A program made the translations under genes and the position numbers. Below, one piece after another: positions 7,754-16,457 of a DNA stretch of 64,000 nucleotides. The stretch spans positions 4,357,735 to 4,421,734 of the forward strand of contig NZ_JAMOFV010000006.1 in assembly GCF_023656515.1 (NCBI RefSeq), written 5' to 3'. This DNA comes from Clostridium swellfunianum (GTDB lineage: Bacteria; Bacillota; Clostridia; Clostridiales; Clostridiaceae). The notes below the pieces were generated by a model. The model ran no database searches. It was not told the DNA's origin and saw only the letters and a list, made by a program, of their open reading frames with translations. The first letter of the stretch is position 1. Each line of letters begins with the position of its first letter.

Positions 7754-8341
7754 TTATGCTCCTTGTTCTACGTCCTTATTCAATCCCATAATCTCTAGTA
7801 TTTTTTGTGACCTTTCCTTTGTTGAGCCAGTAACTTCTATATAAGTCACATTCTCAGCCTCCAGGAAGCTTTTTATAGCGGCATCAACTTCTAAAGCAGC
7901 ATTTTCATCCTGCCATCTAACTCCATCTTTTGAATAGCCAAATTCTCTTGGTACAAAGAAAATATGTTCATACTTTGGCAAATCTCTTAATGCAAGGTAG
8001 TATAAATCCTTCAATATTTCTATTTCCTTCTTTGTCCTCTTCTTAGTTCCAAGCATATATCTTCCATATATATATGGTACAAAGGTTGCATAGTCAGTAA
8101 TAGCATAATCAAAGGAGCTTAAATCTTCTTCTATTTTTTGCTGTCCTAAATATATTCCGTATTGCTCAGCAATGGATTCAATCATGCCTTTATCTCTAAG
8201 GTAGTCAGTGCTGTATTCTGAAGCACAGCCAACACTTAACCCCATTATTTTCATTTCAACATACAATTGCTGTATTAAGGTAGTCTTTCCACACCTTGGT
8301 CCACCAAGTATAGCTATTCTTGTAGCCATATCTCCATCCAC
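7754..8341 (-). CDS. AAA-family P-loop ATPase / nucleotide-kinase-like protein
   Basis: 195-residue cytoplasmic P-loop protein. Walker A is Gly-Gly-Pro-Arg-Cys-Gly-Lys-Thr-Thr-Leu near residue 14; an Asp-Tyr-Ala-Ile-Thr-Asp segment near 78-83 can serve as Walker B. The overall pattern (short, single domain, Glu-Tyr-Ser-Thr-Asp after the P-loop) resembles the AAA_28 domain also found at the C-terminus of NadR, so a nucleoside or nicotinamide-riboside kinase-like role is possible but unproven. Two starts are plausible: ATG 8341 and ATG 8329 (Met-Ala-Thr-Arg-Ile), each with a GGAG upstream; the second gives the usual short lead into the P-loop. It may be co-transcribed with prfC. Confidence 0.6.
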   Translation of the reverse strand: MDGDMATRIAILGGPRCGKTTLIQQLYVEMKIMGLSVGCASEYSTDYLRDKGMIESIAEQYGIYLGQQKIEEDLSSFDYAITDYATFVPYIYGRYMLGTKKRTKKEIEILKDLYYLALRDLPKYEHIFFVPREFGYSKDGVRWQDENAALEVDAAIKSFLEAENVTYIEVTGSTKERSQKILEIMGLNKDVEQGA

Positions 8342-8516
8342 TCCGAATATTTATTTTAAAACCTAGTAGATTATATCAGTTTTCCACCTTTATTTCAATT
8401 ATTTTTTAGAAGATAAGCATGACAACATTTACAATACAATATGTTCCATTCATTTTTTATAGTTAAATGATATAATAATAGTGGTTAATAATCAAATGAA
8501 TACTGGGAGGGTCTAA

Positions 8517-9335
8517 ATGTATAAATTAATCGCACTTGATATGGACGGAACACTTTTAAGAGAAGATAAAACTATATCTAAAAAAACTTATAAAGCAATA
8601 CAAAATGCCAGAGCTAAGGGAGTAAAAGTTGTTTTAGCAACCGGAAGACCTATAGATGGTATTAGAAAATATCTTAAAGAACTTAATCTAATTAATGATG
8701 AAGATTATGCTGTGGCTTATAACGGTGCTCTTGTTCAAAACACTAAGACTAAAGAAGTTATAGCTCAAACTCTAATGTCCTTAAAAGATATTGATTATTT
8801 ATATAAATTGAGCCAAGAGCTTAGAGTTAATATACATGCCCTAACAGAAAGTAAATGTATAACTCCAAAATGGAGCAAATATAGTCAGGTGGAAGCAGAT
8901 ATAAATGACATTCCTCTAGAATTTGTTGACTTTAATAACTTAGATAAAGACACAACTATAGTTAAGATAATGTTTATTGATGAACCAGAGCATCTTTCTG
9001 AAGTTATAGCTAAGCTGCCTTCTGAAGTTTATGAGAAATACTCAGTATTAAGAAGCGCTCCTTACTTCTTAGAGTTTCTTGATAAGAATGTTAATAAAGG
9101 TGCTGGAGTTGAACTTTTAGCAAAGGAACTGGATATTAAGCCTGAAGAGGTAATATGCGTTGGTGATGCTGGAAATGATATTCACATGCTTCAGTATGCA
9201 GGACTTGGGGTTGCTATGGACAATGCTTTTCCTGAAGTTAAAGAAATAGCGGATTATATTACTCTATCAAATGATGAGGATGGAGTTGCACATGTTATTG
9301 ATAAATTCGTACTAAGTGAAGTTACAAACGCATAA
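8517..9335 (+). CDS. Cof-type HAD-IIB family phosphatase
   Basis: 272-residue haloacid-dehalogenase-type sugar-phosphate or nucleotide phosphatase. Motif I is Asp-Met-Asp-Gly-Thr-Leu-Leu (residues 8-14), motif II Ala-Thr-Gly-Arg-Pro, motif III a Lys near 200, and motif IV Gly-Asp-Ala-Gly-Asn-Asp near 217-222. The large C2B cap between motifs II and III defines the Cof/YidA group. ATG at 8517 follows CTGGGAGGG. A TATAAT-like box lies at 8471-8476, without a convincing -35. Single gene closed by a terminator shared with the convergent PTS IIC gene. The physiological substrate is unknown. Confidence 0.9.
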   Translation: MYKLIALDMDGTLLREDKTISKKTYKAIQNARAKGVKVVLATGRPIDGIRKYLKELNLINDEDYAVAYNGALVQNTKTKEVIAQTLMSLKDIDYLYKLSQELRVNIHALTESKCITPKWSKYSQVEADINDIPLEFVDFNNLDKDTTIVKIMFIDEPEHLSEVIAKLPSEVYEKYSVLRSAPYFLEFLDKNVNKGAGVELLAKELDIKPEEVICVGDAGNDIHMLQYAGLGVAMDNAFPEVKEIADYITLSNDEDGVAHVIDKFVLSEVTNA

Positions 9336-9369
9336 AAACTGGCTGTCTGAATTCAGGCAGCCAGTTTTT
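9335..9369. terminator. Bidirectional terminator between the HAD gene and the PTS IIC gene
   Basis: ACTGGCTG-t-CTGAA / TTCAG-g-CAGCCAGT hairpin flanked by A-run and T-run, so it works for both convergent genes. Confidence 0.9.
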
Positions 9370-10408
9370 AATCCTTCCATCTTATAATTATATTACCTAC
9401 AGCGGTAATTACAACTCCAATAGTTAGTCCTATGATATAGGCTGAAAATTTTTCTACAAGTATCCAGCCCCATATTGCAGATATAGGATACCAGTATACA
9501 GCGCCTAGATAAACAGCTGTAACTGAACCTGTTACAGCACCTGCAACATTTACTAATAACGTTCCTTTAGGCTTTTCATAAAGAAAGGGAAGACCTCCTT
9601 CTGATATTCCTATAAGTCCAAGCTTAAAAGCTTCTCTTCCCATTTCTCTCATGTCTTCGTCATATATTCCTCTTTTTCTAAACAACCTATCAATGATTGT
9701 CGAAAGCCCTATTCCTACTGGGGGAATAACTATAGCAAGATTAATTGCTGTCATAGGCATAATAAATTTAGCTGAAAGAGGAGTTCCAAACAGTATCGCT
9801 ATCTTATTAATAGGCCCGCCTAAGTCTGATGCAATAGCAGCAGCTGTAAGAATGGCATACACTATTTGCCCAGCCATTCCCCATTTATGCACCATCCCAA
9901 TAAGCATTTTATTGAATTCACCAAAAAGAGGTGCTATAAAGAATATATGTATTGGAAGCAGCAATATAACAGTTACTAAGGGTATTATAAATGTAGGAAC
10001 CACAGAATTATATAGTTCCTTAAACACTATTCTTTTAGCCAGATATCTAACTGAAAACCCAGCTAAAAAGGCTAGTATCAACGTCCCAAAAAAACCTGAA
10101 TCATAGGAGTTTCCAATTGGGTTTGAAGCAATCCAGCCAAGAGCTAGTCCTGGTATCAATCCAGGTTTATCTGCTATCGAGTAGGCTATAAACATTGAAA
10201 AAATTGGCAGTATAAGAGCAAACAAAATAGAAGCAAATTCACCTAAATATACACCTGCATCTGTAAAATTTCTACTTATAAGCATATTAGAAAATATTTT
10301 AACCAGTGAGGCTGTAGTAAACAAAGGACCCATATAAGATATCCCAGTCATCGCATGGCTTTGAAGAGACATTAAGCTTTGTTTTATATTTTTCAAATAT
10401 CTCACCAA
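9368..10408 (-). CDS. PTS fructose-type EIIC permease
   Basis: Membrane translocation subunit of a phosphoenolpyruvate-dependent sugar phosphotransferase system. 346 residues, about nine or ten hydrophobic helices. The Leu-Gly-Gly-Pro-Ile-Asn-Lys motif near residue 205-211 and the Gly-Ile-Ser-Glu-Gly-Gly-Leu-Pro-Phe segment near 270 are signatures of the fructose/mannitol family IIC. It has no fused IIB or IIA; separate IIB (107 bp upstream) and IIA (10 kb upstream) genes complete the system. The start is a TTG (or the adjacent GTG) with only a weak GAG upstream. Given the GH38 alpha-mannosidase nearby, a mannosyl compound is a reasonable guess for the substrate, as for the MngA-type PTS, but this is context only. 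Confidence 0.87.
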   Translation of the reverse strand: MVRYLKNIKQSLMSLQSHAMTGISYMGPLFTTASLVKIFSNMLISRNFTDAGVYLGEFASILFALILPIFSMFIAYSIADKPGLIPGLALGWIASNPIGNSYDSGFFGTLILAFLAGFSVRYLAKRIVFKELYNSVVPTFIIPLVTVILLLPIHIFFIAPLFGEFNKMLIGMVHKWGMAGQIVYAILTAAAIASDLGGPINKIAILFGTPLSAKFIMPMTAINLAIVIPPVGIGLSTIIDRLFRKRGIYDEDMREMGREAFKLGLIGISEGGLPFLYEKPKGTLLVNVAGAVTGSVTAVYLGAVYWYPISAIWGWILVEKFSAYIIGLTIGVVITAVGNIIIRWKD

Positions 10409-10477
10409 CTCAATTCTTATAAATTGTGGCTTTACAATGTTCCTAATTTCTTCTTTTATACATAAATCAGAATTTCT

Positions 10478-10504
10478 ATTACATTTTGCGAAGCATAATG
10501 TAAT
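10478..10504 (-). repeat. Hairpin between PTS IIB and IIC genes
   Basis: ATTACATT-(A)-TGC / GCA-(A)-AATGTAAT with a TTC loop. A compact intercistronic stem-loop; processing or stability element likely. Confidence 0.5.
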
Positions 10505-10515
10505 AATTTGAATGT

Positions 10516-10836
10516 TTATATATATTTCTCATTAATAAGCTTTAGTGCATCCTGTAAAACACCTACTCCATCAACAATGGGTGCATTTACTGGTACTATA
10601 TGAACTACTTTACCGCTAAACCTTTGCTCGTCCAAAACTTTTTGACTTACAGCAAATATTACTACGTCAGAAAGCTGTATATCTTCCTTTGTCAGCCTAT
10701 TTTGTATCCCTAAGGCACCTTGCCTCTCCACCTTAATATCATATCCAAGCACTTTAGCAGCTTTTTCTATAGCTCTTGCTGCTATATTTGTATGCGCTAC
10801 GCCAGTAGGACATGCTGTTACAGCAATAATTTTCAT
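10516..10836 (-). CDS. PTS fructose-type EIIB phosphocarrier
   Basis: 106-residue cytoplasmic phosphotransfer subunit. The phospho-accepting Cys9 sits in Ala-Cys-Pro-Thr-Gly-Val-Ala-His-Thr, the strict fructose-family IIB signature, followed by the Ala-Ala-Lys-Val-Leu-Gly-Tyr and Val-Glu-Arg-Gln-Gly segments typical of the fold. It takes phosphate from the separate IIA and passes it to sugar held by the IIC encoded next. The ATG at 10836 has a strong AGGAGG. That SD lies at the end of a hairpin module whose tail is duplicated 45 bp upstream, so translation may be tuned by local RNA structure. Confidence 0.93.
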   Translation of the reverse strand: MKIIAVTACPTGVAHTNIAARAIEKAAKVLGYDIKVERQGALGIQNRLTKEDIQLSDVVIFAVSQKVLDEQRFSGKVVHIVPVNAPIVDGVGVLQDALKLINEKYI

Positions 10837-10845
10837 AAGTAATGC

Positions 10846-10910
10846 CTCCTAGTATTCCTTTTGTGCCCATAAAGATTATCAATCTTTATGCTCCTAGTAT
10901 TCCTTTTGTG
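10846..10910 (-). repeat. Hairpin-SD module with duplicated tail (module A)
   Basis: A 23-nt stem-loop at 10868-10890 (CATAAAGATT / AATCTTTATG, 3-nt loop) lies between two identical 20-bp tails (10846-10865 and 10891-10910) that each contain AGGAG on the minus strand. The tails are exactly 45 bp apart. The proximal tail provides the SD for the PTS IIB gene. Confidence 0.85.
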
Positions 10911-10922
10911 TCTATAGTTTTT

Positions 10923-12932
10923 TTACTCTAGTATAAATTCTAATACTTCTTCTTTGTGTTTGCAGTTCAATATTTTATTTATAAGCCTGTTATCAGACAT
11001 GATATCATAGATACACTCGAATATAGCTTGTATTTTATTTAAGTCTTTTTTTCTTATTGACATCATAATTATGATGTCAATCTTGTTGTTTTCATCCCAG
11101 TTAAGCTTATTGCTTAACGCACAAATACTTACAACGGACTTGTACACTTTATTCATATCTCCATGAGGCAATGCGACTCTTCCGCTTGCGGTGGAGGCTA
11201 TTTTTTCTCTACTTATTATAGAATCATAGTAATCCTCTGCCACATATCCTTTTTGGTACATCAACTTGCTTATTTCATAAACGGCTTCTTCTCTAGTTGA
11301 GAAGTTCTTATTAATGAATAGCAAATCTCTATCTATTAGTTGAAGTACATTCTTTAAATTATTTTTTTTAGCAATTTCAGGAGATGTACTTCTTGACATA
11401 AACTTCTCTATATTATCCAAATCCTCTTGCAGCAGCAGTGGATTTACCCTTATCACAGGAACAGAATCTATTACAAGTGGTATGGTAGTTATTATAAAAT
11501 CTATATTATCTAATTTCTTATTTTTTAAATCCATTGAAGATAGAATATCCACTATTTCTATATTATTGAAAACTCTTCTTAGCTTTGAAGATACAAGCTG
11601 AGAGGTTCCAATTCCAGTACTGCAAACAAAAATGATTCTTTTTTTGTCTACAAGGTTATTTTTCATTCTTTCAATGGCTGCTTCTATATGAAGAGCAATA
11701 TATGCAATTTCATTTTCATCTATTGCCAGCTTGTACCTTTCTTTTATAATCGTAGAGGCTGATACAGCTGCTTCAAAAGAAGCTACGTAAGAGTTCTTTA
11801 TACTATCAAGAAGTGGGTTTTTTACAGGCATATCATGAACTAATCTATTAAGCGCAGCTCTAATATGCATAGATAGCCCTTTAAGCAAAATCTTGTCATT
11901 TATTAAATCCATATCCAAGGCTTCAGCAGCTTTTGCTACCATTTCTTTGCATAATTCTTCTACACTATCGCTGACATCAGCTCTATTTAATACCTTTCCT
12001 TCGTCATTTATAATATTAAACTGAACCTTTGATCCCAAAATGTGGATTGATATGTATGCACATTCTGTTTTAGAAACATTTATTAGAAATGCTTTTTCAA
12101 TATTTTTTGCAATGAACTCAGCAATCTTATATTCCCTTGTTATTTCTAAACTAGACAAAATATTTTCTGTAAAATTAACCTGGCTATTACTTTTAATTCT
12201 TTTTATTGCTACTGCTATATGTATCAAAAGCGATGCAAAAGCATTATCAGTAAAATTCCACTGAAACTTATCAGCAGCTTCACAGATTATCTTTTCAATT
12301 TCTCCAAGATTTAAATCGCTAAACAGATTAAATAAATCCTTTTCAAAGCTGTACTCACCGGTGTCTATCCTAGTTGAACCAATATATGTTACTAATTCCT
12401 TTACAGGCATAACATAAGATAACCTTGAAAATAACCCTGCTATTAGCGTTCTTAGCTTCTTTTCATCGCCAATTATTTTTATACCTCTGTTCGTGGTTCT
12501 TTTTAATTTTAAGCCATTTTTGACAATAATATTTTCTACGTAGTTTAAATCATTTTCCAAGGTGCCTCGGCTTATATATATTTCATCACACAACTCTTGC
12601 ATAGTAATATAACCTAAAGCTTGTATCAGCTTCAGCAAAATATATTCCTGCCGTTCTTTTGGTGAATTAGGTATTTTAGGGTTGTTAACACTTATTGAAA
12701 CATATAGTCTTTCTTTATCTTTTTCGCTTCCTTCTATCCATATTCCTAGTTTTGGCTTTCTATAAAGCAGCAGTTTATGCTCCTTCACTAAACCTTCTAT
12801 TATATCTAAATCTTTGGAGATAGTTCTTTCCGAAACATTGCATATATGTTTTAATTCTTTTAATGTAAGGACACCTTTTGTTATTAGGCTTTTCATTATC
12901 AGTATACATCTATCGTTTAACAAGCCCTCCAT
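10923..12932 (-). CDS. PRD-containing transcriptional activator with EIIB- and EIIA-like domains (MtlR/ManR type)
   Basis: 669-residue PTS-controlled DNA-binding activator. In order: an HTH near 10-60, a second Mga-type HTH near 95-150, PRD1 about 165-275, PRD2 about 280-400 (His residues in Ala-Tyr-Ile-Ser-Ile-His and Ala-Leu-His-Ile-Glu-Ala-Ala), an EIIB-like domain about 410-500 with Cys-Ser-Thr-Gly-Ile-Gly-Thr-Ser, and an EIIA-like domain about 520-669 with Ala-Leu-Pro-His-Gly. All phosphorylation sites look intact. Such proteins switch PTS operons on when sugar is present and cells lack preferred carbon. ATG 12932 has AGGGGG upstream. It lies between the PTS genes and the glycosidase genes, which it probably controls; a shared motif before the IIA and GH38 genes is a candidate target. 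Confidence 0.92.
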   Translation of the reverse strand: MEGLLNDRCILIMKSLITKGVLTLKELKHICNVSERTISKDLDIIEGLVKEHKLLLYRKPKLGIWIEGSEKDKERLYVSISVNNPKIPNSPKERQEYILLKLIQALGYITMQELCDEIYISRGTLENDLNYVENIIVKNGLKLKRTTNRGIKIIGDEKKLRTLIAGLFSRLSYVMPVKELVTYIGSTRIDTGEYSFEKDLFNLFSDLNLGEIEKIICEAADKFQWNFTDNAFASLLIHIAVAIKRIKSNSQVNFTENILSSLEITREYKIAEFIAKNIEKAFLINVSKTECAYISIHILGSKVQFNIINDEGKVLNRADVSDSVEELCKEMVAKAAEALDMDLINDKILLKGLSMHIRAALNRLVHDMPVKNPLLDSIKNSYVASFEAAVSASTIIKERYKLAIDENEIAYIALHIEAAIERMKNNLVDKKRIIFVCSTGIGTSQLVSSKLRRVFNNIEIVDILSSMDLKNKKLDNIDFIITTIPLVIDSVPVIRVNPLLLQEDLDNIEKFMSRSTSPEIAKKNNLKNVLQLIDRDLLFINKNFSTREEAVYEISKLMYQKGYVAEDYYDSIISREKIASTASGRVALPHGDMNKVYKSVVSICALSNKLNWDENNKIDIIIMMSIRKKDLNKIQAIFECIYDIMSDNRLINKILNCKHKEEVLEFILE

Positions 12933-13013
12933 ATTTATCCCCCTGTAATTTTAATTCAACTGCAAAATCTCATATTAAAAACTACTTTTATATGAAAATT
13001 GTAAATATTTTTA

Positions 13014-13035
13014 TTATCATATAATTATATGATAA
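13014..13035. promoter_or_regulatory. 22-bp perfect palindrome upstream of the PRD regulator
   Basis: TTATCATATAA mirrored by TTATATGATAA, about 80 bp upstream of the regulator start and just after the terminator of the DUF5054 gene. A possible operator for autoregulation; AT richness makes chance more likely than usual. Confidence 0.45.
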
Positions 13036-13061
13036 CTTAATTCAAATTATTTTTCTACCCT

Positions 13062-13086
13062 AAAAAAGGAAAGGTCTCCCTTTCCT
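13062..13086 (-). terminator. Terminator of the DUF5054/ABC operon
   Basis: Minus strand: GGAAAGG-GAGA-CCTTTCC followed by TTTTTT. Confidence 0.88.
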
Positions 13087-15145
13087 ATTTTATTGATATT
13101 TTAAACCTACTAATTATATCTTCTTCATACCACATTTTAAAATTAGTTCCCCATAAATTATTATATAGGTTAAAATGAAGTCCACCTTTTAGATCTGCAT
13201 ATTCTTGCTCAAAATTATACAAGCGTTTTTCGCCTAAAGATAAAAGTGTGGAATCTAGAGGAACAATGCTTACATGTGAATCACCCATTGTAAAATCAAC
13301 TGCCTTTATTGAATGATAATTCCTATTGCCAGCTTCGATTACCTTAAAAGGATTTATACTCTCGCAAAGTTTAATAAGCTCTACATCCTCTATTCCATTG
13401 TTTTCTGTAAAATGAGAAACCCATATGGCCTCAGGAAGCCTTACTGCGTCTTTATTATAAAGATATACACACATATCTATTTCATCTGCATTGAATTTAT
13501 ATTGAATTACCATTTTTTGAGGGCATCCATATTCAATGCATTCATTATTACCAAAACTTCCTTCAATAATTAATTCATTATTATTTTTATAAGCTTTATT
13601 TACACTGCCTTTAAATTGAATATTTTCCTTTGGTAGTGCCCTACCCTCAGCACCAAGTTTAAAAAAGTCTGGAATACCCCAAAGCCTATTCTCTTCAAGA
13701 TTAACCATGTATTCCTCTCTCCACTTATCAAAGGTAGCTTTTCCAAAAAGCTCATAATTAACCTTTCCTAAAACAATTCCCTTTTGTTTATTTGCAATAT
13801 TTATCTTTAAGCTTCCATCTGTTAATATTTCCACTTCATAATTATCAAAATAATATTTTTTGTTAAATGAAAGCTCTTCGTTGCCTTTACTATATCTTGA
13901 CCCGCTCTTTAATTCGTTAATTGCTTCTCTTGCTTCAGCCTTTAAGTTGTCAGGCAAGACTTCAATAGCCTCTTCAATATACTTTCTCTGCTCCTCATGA
14001 GAGGCATCAAAGTAAGAGTAACTCCTGTCCTCCCATTTCATATGCTTAACTTGGGCTGCAAACTCCTTCTTTGCAAATTCTCCATATTTTGAATACTCTT
14101 CAGGTATATAAGCATCGCTTAATTTATCTAATGCCCTAGCCTTTATAAAATCCTGCTTACTCCAGTTTTTATAATCTGCCAAATATTTTTTTAAATCCAA
14201 GCCCCAGGTGTGCTCTGGAACCATCAACAGGTCCCTTAAAAATTCTCTATATACTTTACTATCTTTAACCAATTTTTTATCCCTTAACCACCTGTCTTTT
14301 AATCTAAGCAATTCCAAAAAACTAGAAACCTTAAATGGATCAGTAGCTATTCCATGAATCCATGTATCTCCTATTTCATCAGTAATAACTGGAAGCTTAT
14401 CCTTAACCTTTATCAGTTCCTTAGCATAATCATCTAAGGTCGAAGCTTTTACTTCAGCACCAGGAAACTTGCTTTGTATTTTTTTAAGCTGCAGCTCAAT
14501 ATCCTCTTCTGATGGAGGTCCTAGGTTGTCTCCCGAGTGGGCAAAAACCAGTACCTCTTCTAAGTCTGGCACAATGGTTGTTTTACCGTAGCCTTGGCAG
14601 TAGTCCACTATTATTTCATTTCCCTTTGAGTCTCTCCAAATAAAAGTATCTGGAACCTTAGGCTTATGTGATACATCATTTACTCCCAGATGAAGGTACT
14701 TTATCCCGTTTATGCAAAGGGGTTCTATTATGCCCCTTGTATGCCCTGGAACATCAGTCATTTTTGCAGCAATAGTGTCTTTTGCAAACTTAGTATCTAG
14801 GGCTTTTGAAATTGATATTCCAAATTCAAATAGGTCTCTATCCATTAATTCGCTATGAGTCGTGAATGGCAGCCCATGCCAAACTATATTCCCCTTTTCA
14901 ATAGCTTCAGTAAGTTTATTCTTTTCTTGAACGCTTGCTCTTCTAAAGTACTCATCGATAAGCCACGAACCTACTGTCCATACAAATTTTTTATTTCCAC
15001 CATCTTTGTTTACCTTCTCAGCTAATTCAATTGCCTTTGGAATAAAACTGCTTATATATTTATCAATTACATTTTTAGCTAGGTCTGTAAAGCCTACATC
15101 TAAATGCGTTTTGTATACTACATGAACCTTTCTAATGCTTTCCAT
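13085..15145 (-). CDS. DUF5054 protein, GH38-like predicted glycoside hydrolase
   Basis: 686-residue protein whose N-terminal motif Lys-Thr-His-Leu-Asp-Val-Gly-Phe-Thr-Asp (about 12-21) resembles the zinc-binding His-x-Asp of GH38 and related (beta/alpha)7 enzymes. Further His residues at Gly-His-Thr-Arg-Gly (about 130) fit the metal site. The C-terminal half looks like a beta-rich GH38 lid domain. This matches DUF5054; its activity is not defined. No signal peptide, so it acts on an imported glycan. ATG 15145 lies 2 bp after the PHP gene's stop, showing tight coupling. It shares an operon with ABC permeases, a lipoprotein and a PHP phosphoesterase, suggesting breakdown of a substituted oligosaccharide. 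Confidence 0.75.
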   Translation of the reverse strand: MESIRKVHVVYKTHLDVGFTDLAKNVIDKYISSFIPKAIELAEKVNKDGGNKKFVWTVGSWLIDEYFRRASVQEKNKLTEAIEKGNIVWHGLPFTTHSELMDRDLFEFGISISKALDTKFAKDTIAAKMTDVPGHTRGIIEPLCINGIKYLHLGVNDVSHKPKVPDTFIWRDSKGNEIIVDYCQGYGKTTIVPDLEEVLVFAHSGDNLGPPSEEDIELQLKKIQSKFPGAEVKASTLDDYAKELIKVKDKLPVITDEIGDTWIHGIATDPFKVSSFLELLRLKDRWLRDKKLVKDSKVYREFLRDLLMVPEHTWGLDLKKYLADYKNWSKQDFIKARALDKLSDAYIPEEYSKYGEFAKKEFAAQVKHMKWEDRSYSYFDASHEEQRKYIEEAIEVLPDNLKAEAREAINELKSGSRYSKGNEELSFNKKYYFDNYEVEILTDGSLKINIANKQKGIVLGKVNYELFGKATFDKWREEYMVNLEENRLWGIPDFFKLGAEGRALPKENIQFKGSVNKAYKNNNELIIEGSFGNNECIEYGCPQKMVIQYKFNADEIDMCVYLYNKDAVRLPEAIWVSHFTENNGIEDVELIKLCESINPFKVIEAGNRNYHSIKAVDFTMGDSHVSIVPLDSTLLSLGEKRLYNFEQEYADLKGGLHFNLYNNLWGTNFKMWYEEDIISRFKISIK

Positions 15146-15147
15146 GG

Positions 15148-16452
15148 TTATTCCTTTCCGATGTAAATAGGATTTGATATAGCAGCAAGCAGCTTATTTC
15201 CCGGAATGACCTGTCTCCATACTTCCAGACGATAAAACTTACGTTCAGAAGCTTCAAAACTGAAGGTTTTTGTACTTTCAGTAGATATTTTATAGACTGC
15301 CTCCATTCCCTTGTCTGAAATCAGTCTTATTTCATCACCTATAGATAAGTTTGAAACCTTTGCCATTCCCTTTAACCCTTGCGCTTCTTCTATTAAATCT
15401 CCCATAATTGCATCTTTAATATTAAAATCAATTATTGGGCCGCTTGCTGTGAAGCTTACAAATCCATGGCCTGCTTTTAGAGCTTTAATTATATCTGACT
15501 GTCCCCTAGACTCGCTGTATATAAAGGTAGTAGGAGCCCCTATCATTCTAAACATTTCATTTTTATGGCTGTCACTTCCTCCAACTATAGGAATTCTTTC
15601 GCCTTCCACTAACCTGGAATGCCACCATTCTACTGCATCAAGCTCTGAATCCTTCATCGGTCCATTCCATATTTCTATTGCATCAAAAGGCACATCAAAG
15701 CCCCATTTCCACCCGCAGTATCTGCAAAATGGATGGTTCAAGGTAATAAAAGCTCCGCTTTGTCTAGCCTCCTGCATTATTTCCACTGTTTTTTCCTTGT
15801 CATTAGCTACAAAGTTCTTTATAGGACTTTGTACTCCCAAGAAGTTGCAGTGACCTTTGTAGTGAGTCCATTCCATTCCTGGCATTACAACAAGTGAATC
15901 GCTTGACCTTATATATTCATTTTGAGAAAAGGTATTATGATCTGTTAAGAAAATAAAGTCCATACCATGAAGCTTTGCCATATTAATTACATTCTCAACA
16001 TTATACTTTCCATCTGAATGCTCTGAGTGCATATGAAGATCGCCTTTTAACAAAACTCTTTCTTTGAACGTAAATTTAATATTAATGCTTACAGAACAAC
16101 CTTCCTCTTGAATTTTATAGGCTCCTAATATTAAAGCCCATTCTCCTTCGTTTATTACTCCTCTTACATAACCAGGAGTAGCCTCATTTTCAGTTATATA
16201 AAAGTATAATCTTTCAGAGCCTGACCACCCTCTGAAAGATTTGTTTTCGTCTCTCACTGCAATATCAATTACATTTATTTCTTTATTAAATACGTCCCCT
16301 GCTTCATTTTCAGTTATATCTCTTCTCTTATAAGCATAAGAAACTTCAAGCCTGGAAACATCTTTAGGAATTGAGAATGGTATCTCAAAATATGCCTTTT
16401 CCTTATCCTTAGTTATAAGTCTTTCAAAGTTTAGCTCCTTAATATTTTGCAT
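15148..16452 (-). CDS. PHP-domain metallohydrolase (CehA/McbA family)
   Basis: 434 residues. An N-terminal beta domain (about 1-135) is followed by a PHP phosphoesterase domain. The metal ligands are visible: Gly-Asp-Leu-His-Met-His-Ser near 138-144, Thr-Asp-His-Asn, His-Tyr-Lys-Gly-His, Asn-His-Pro-Phe, and Gly-Gly-Ser-Asp-Ser-His at the end of the domain. Such CehA-type enzymes hydrolyse phosphoesters or carbamates with a trinuclear metal site. No signal peptide, so cytoplasmic. The SD (AAAGGAG) is inside the last codons of the upstream permease gene, giving coupled translation. In context it probably removes a phosphate-type decoration from the imported sugar; that is inference. Confidence 0.82.
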   Translation of the reverse strand: MQNIKELNFERLITKDKEKAYFEIPFSIPKDVSRLEVSYAYKRRDITENEAGDVFNKEINVIDIAVRDENKSFRGWSGSERLYFYITENEATPGYVRGVINEGEWALILGAYKIQEEGCSVSINIKFTFKERVLLKGDLHMHSEHSDGKYNVENVINMAKLHGMDFIFLTDHNTFSQNEYIRSSDSLVVMPGMEWTHYKGHCNFLGVQSPIKNFVANDKEKTVEIMQEARQSGAFITLNHPFCRYCGWKWGFDVPFDAIEIWNGPMKDSELDAVEWWHSRLVEGERIPIVGGSDSHKNEMFRMIGAPTTFIYSESRGQSDIIKALKAGHGFVSFTASGPIIDFNIKDAIMGDLIEEAQGLKGMAKVSNLSIGDEIRLISDKGMEAVYKISTESTKTFSFEASERKFYRLEVWRQVIPGNKLLAAISNPIYIGKE

Positions 16453-16457
16453 TTACA

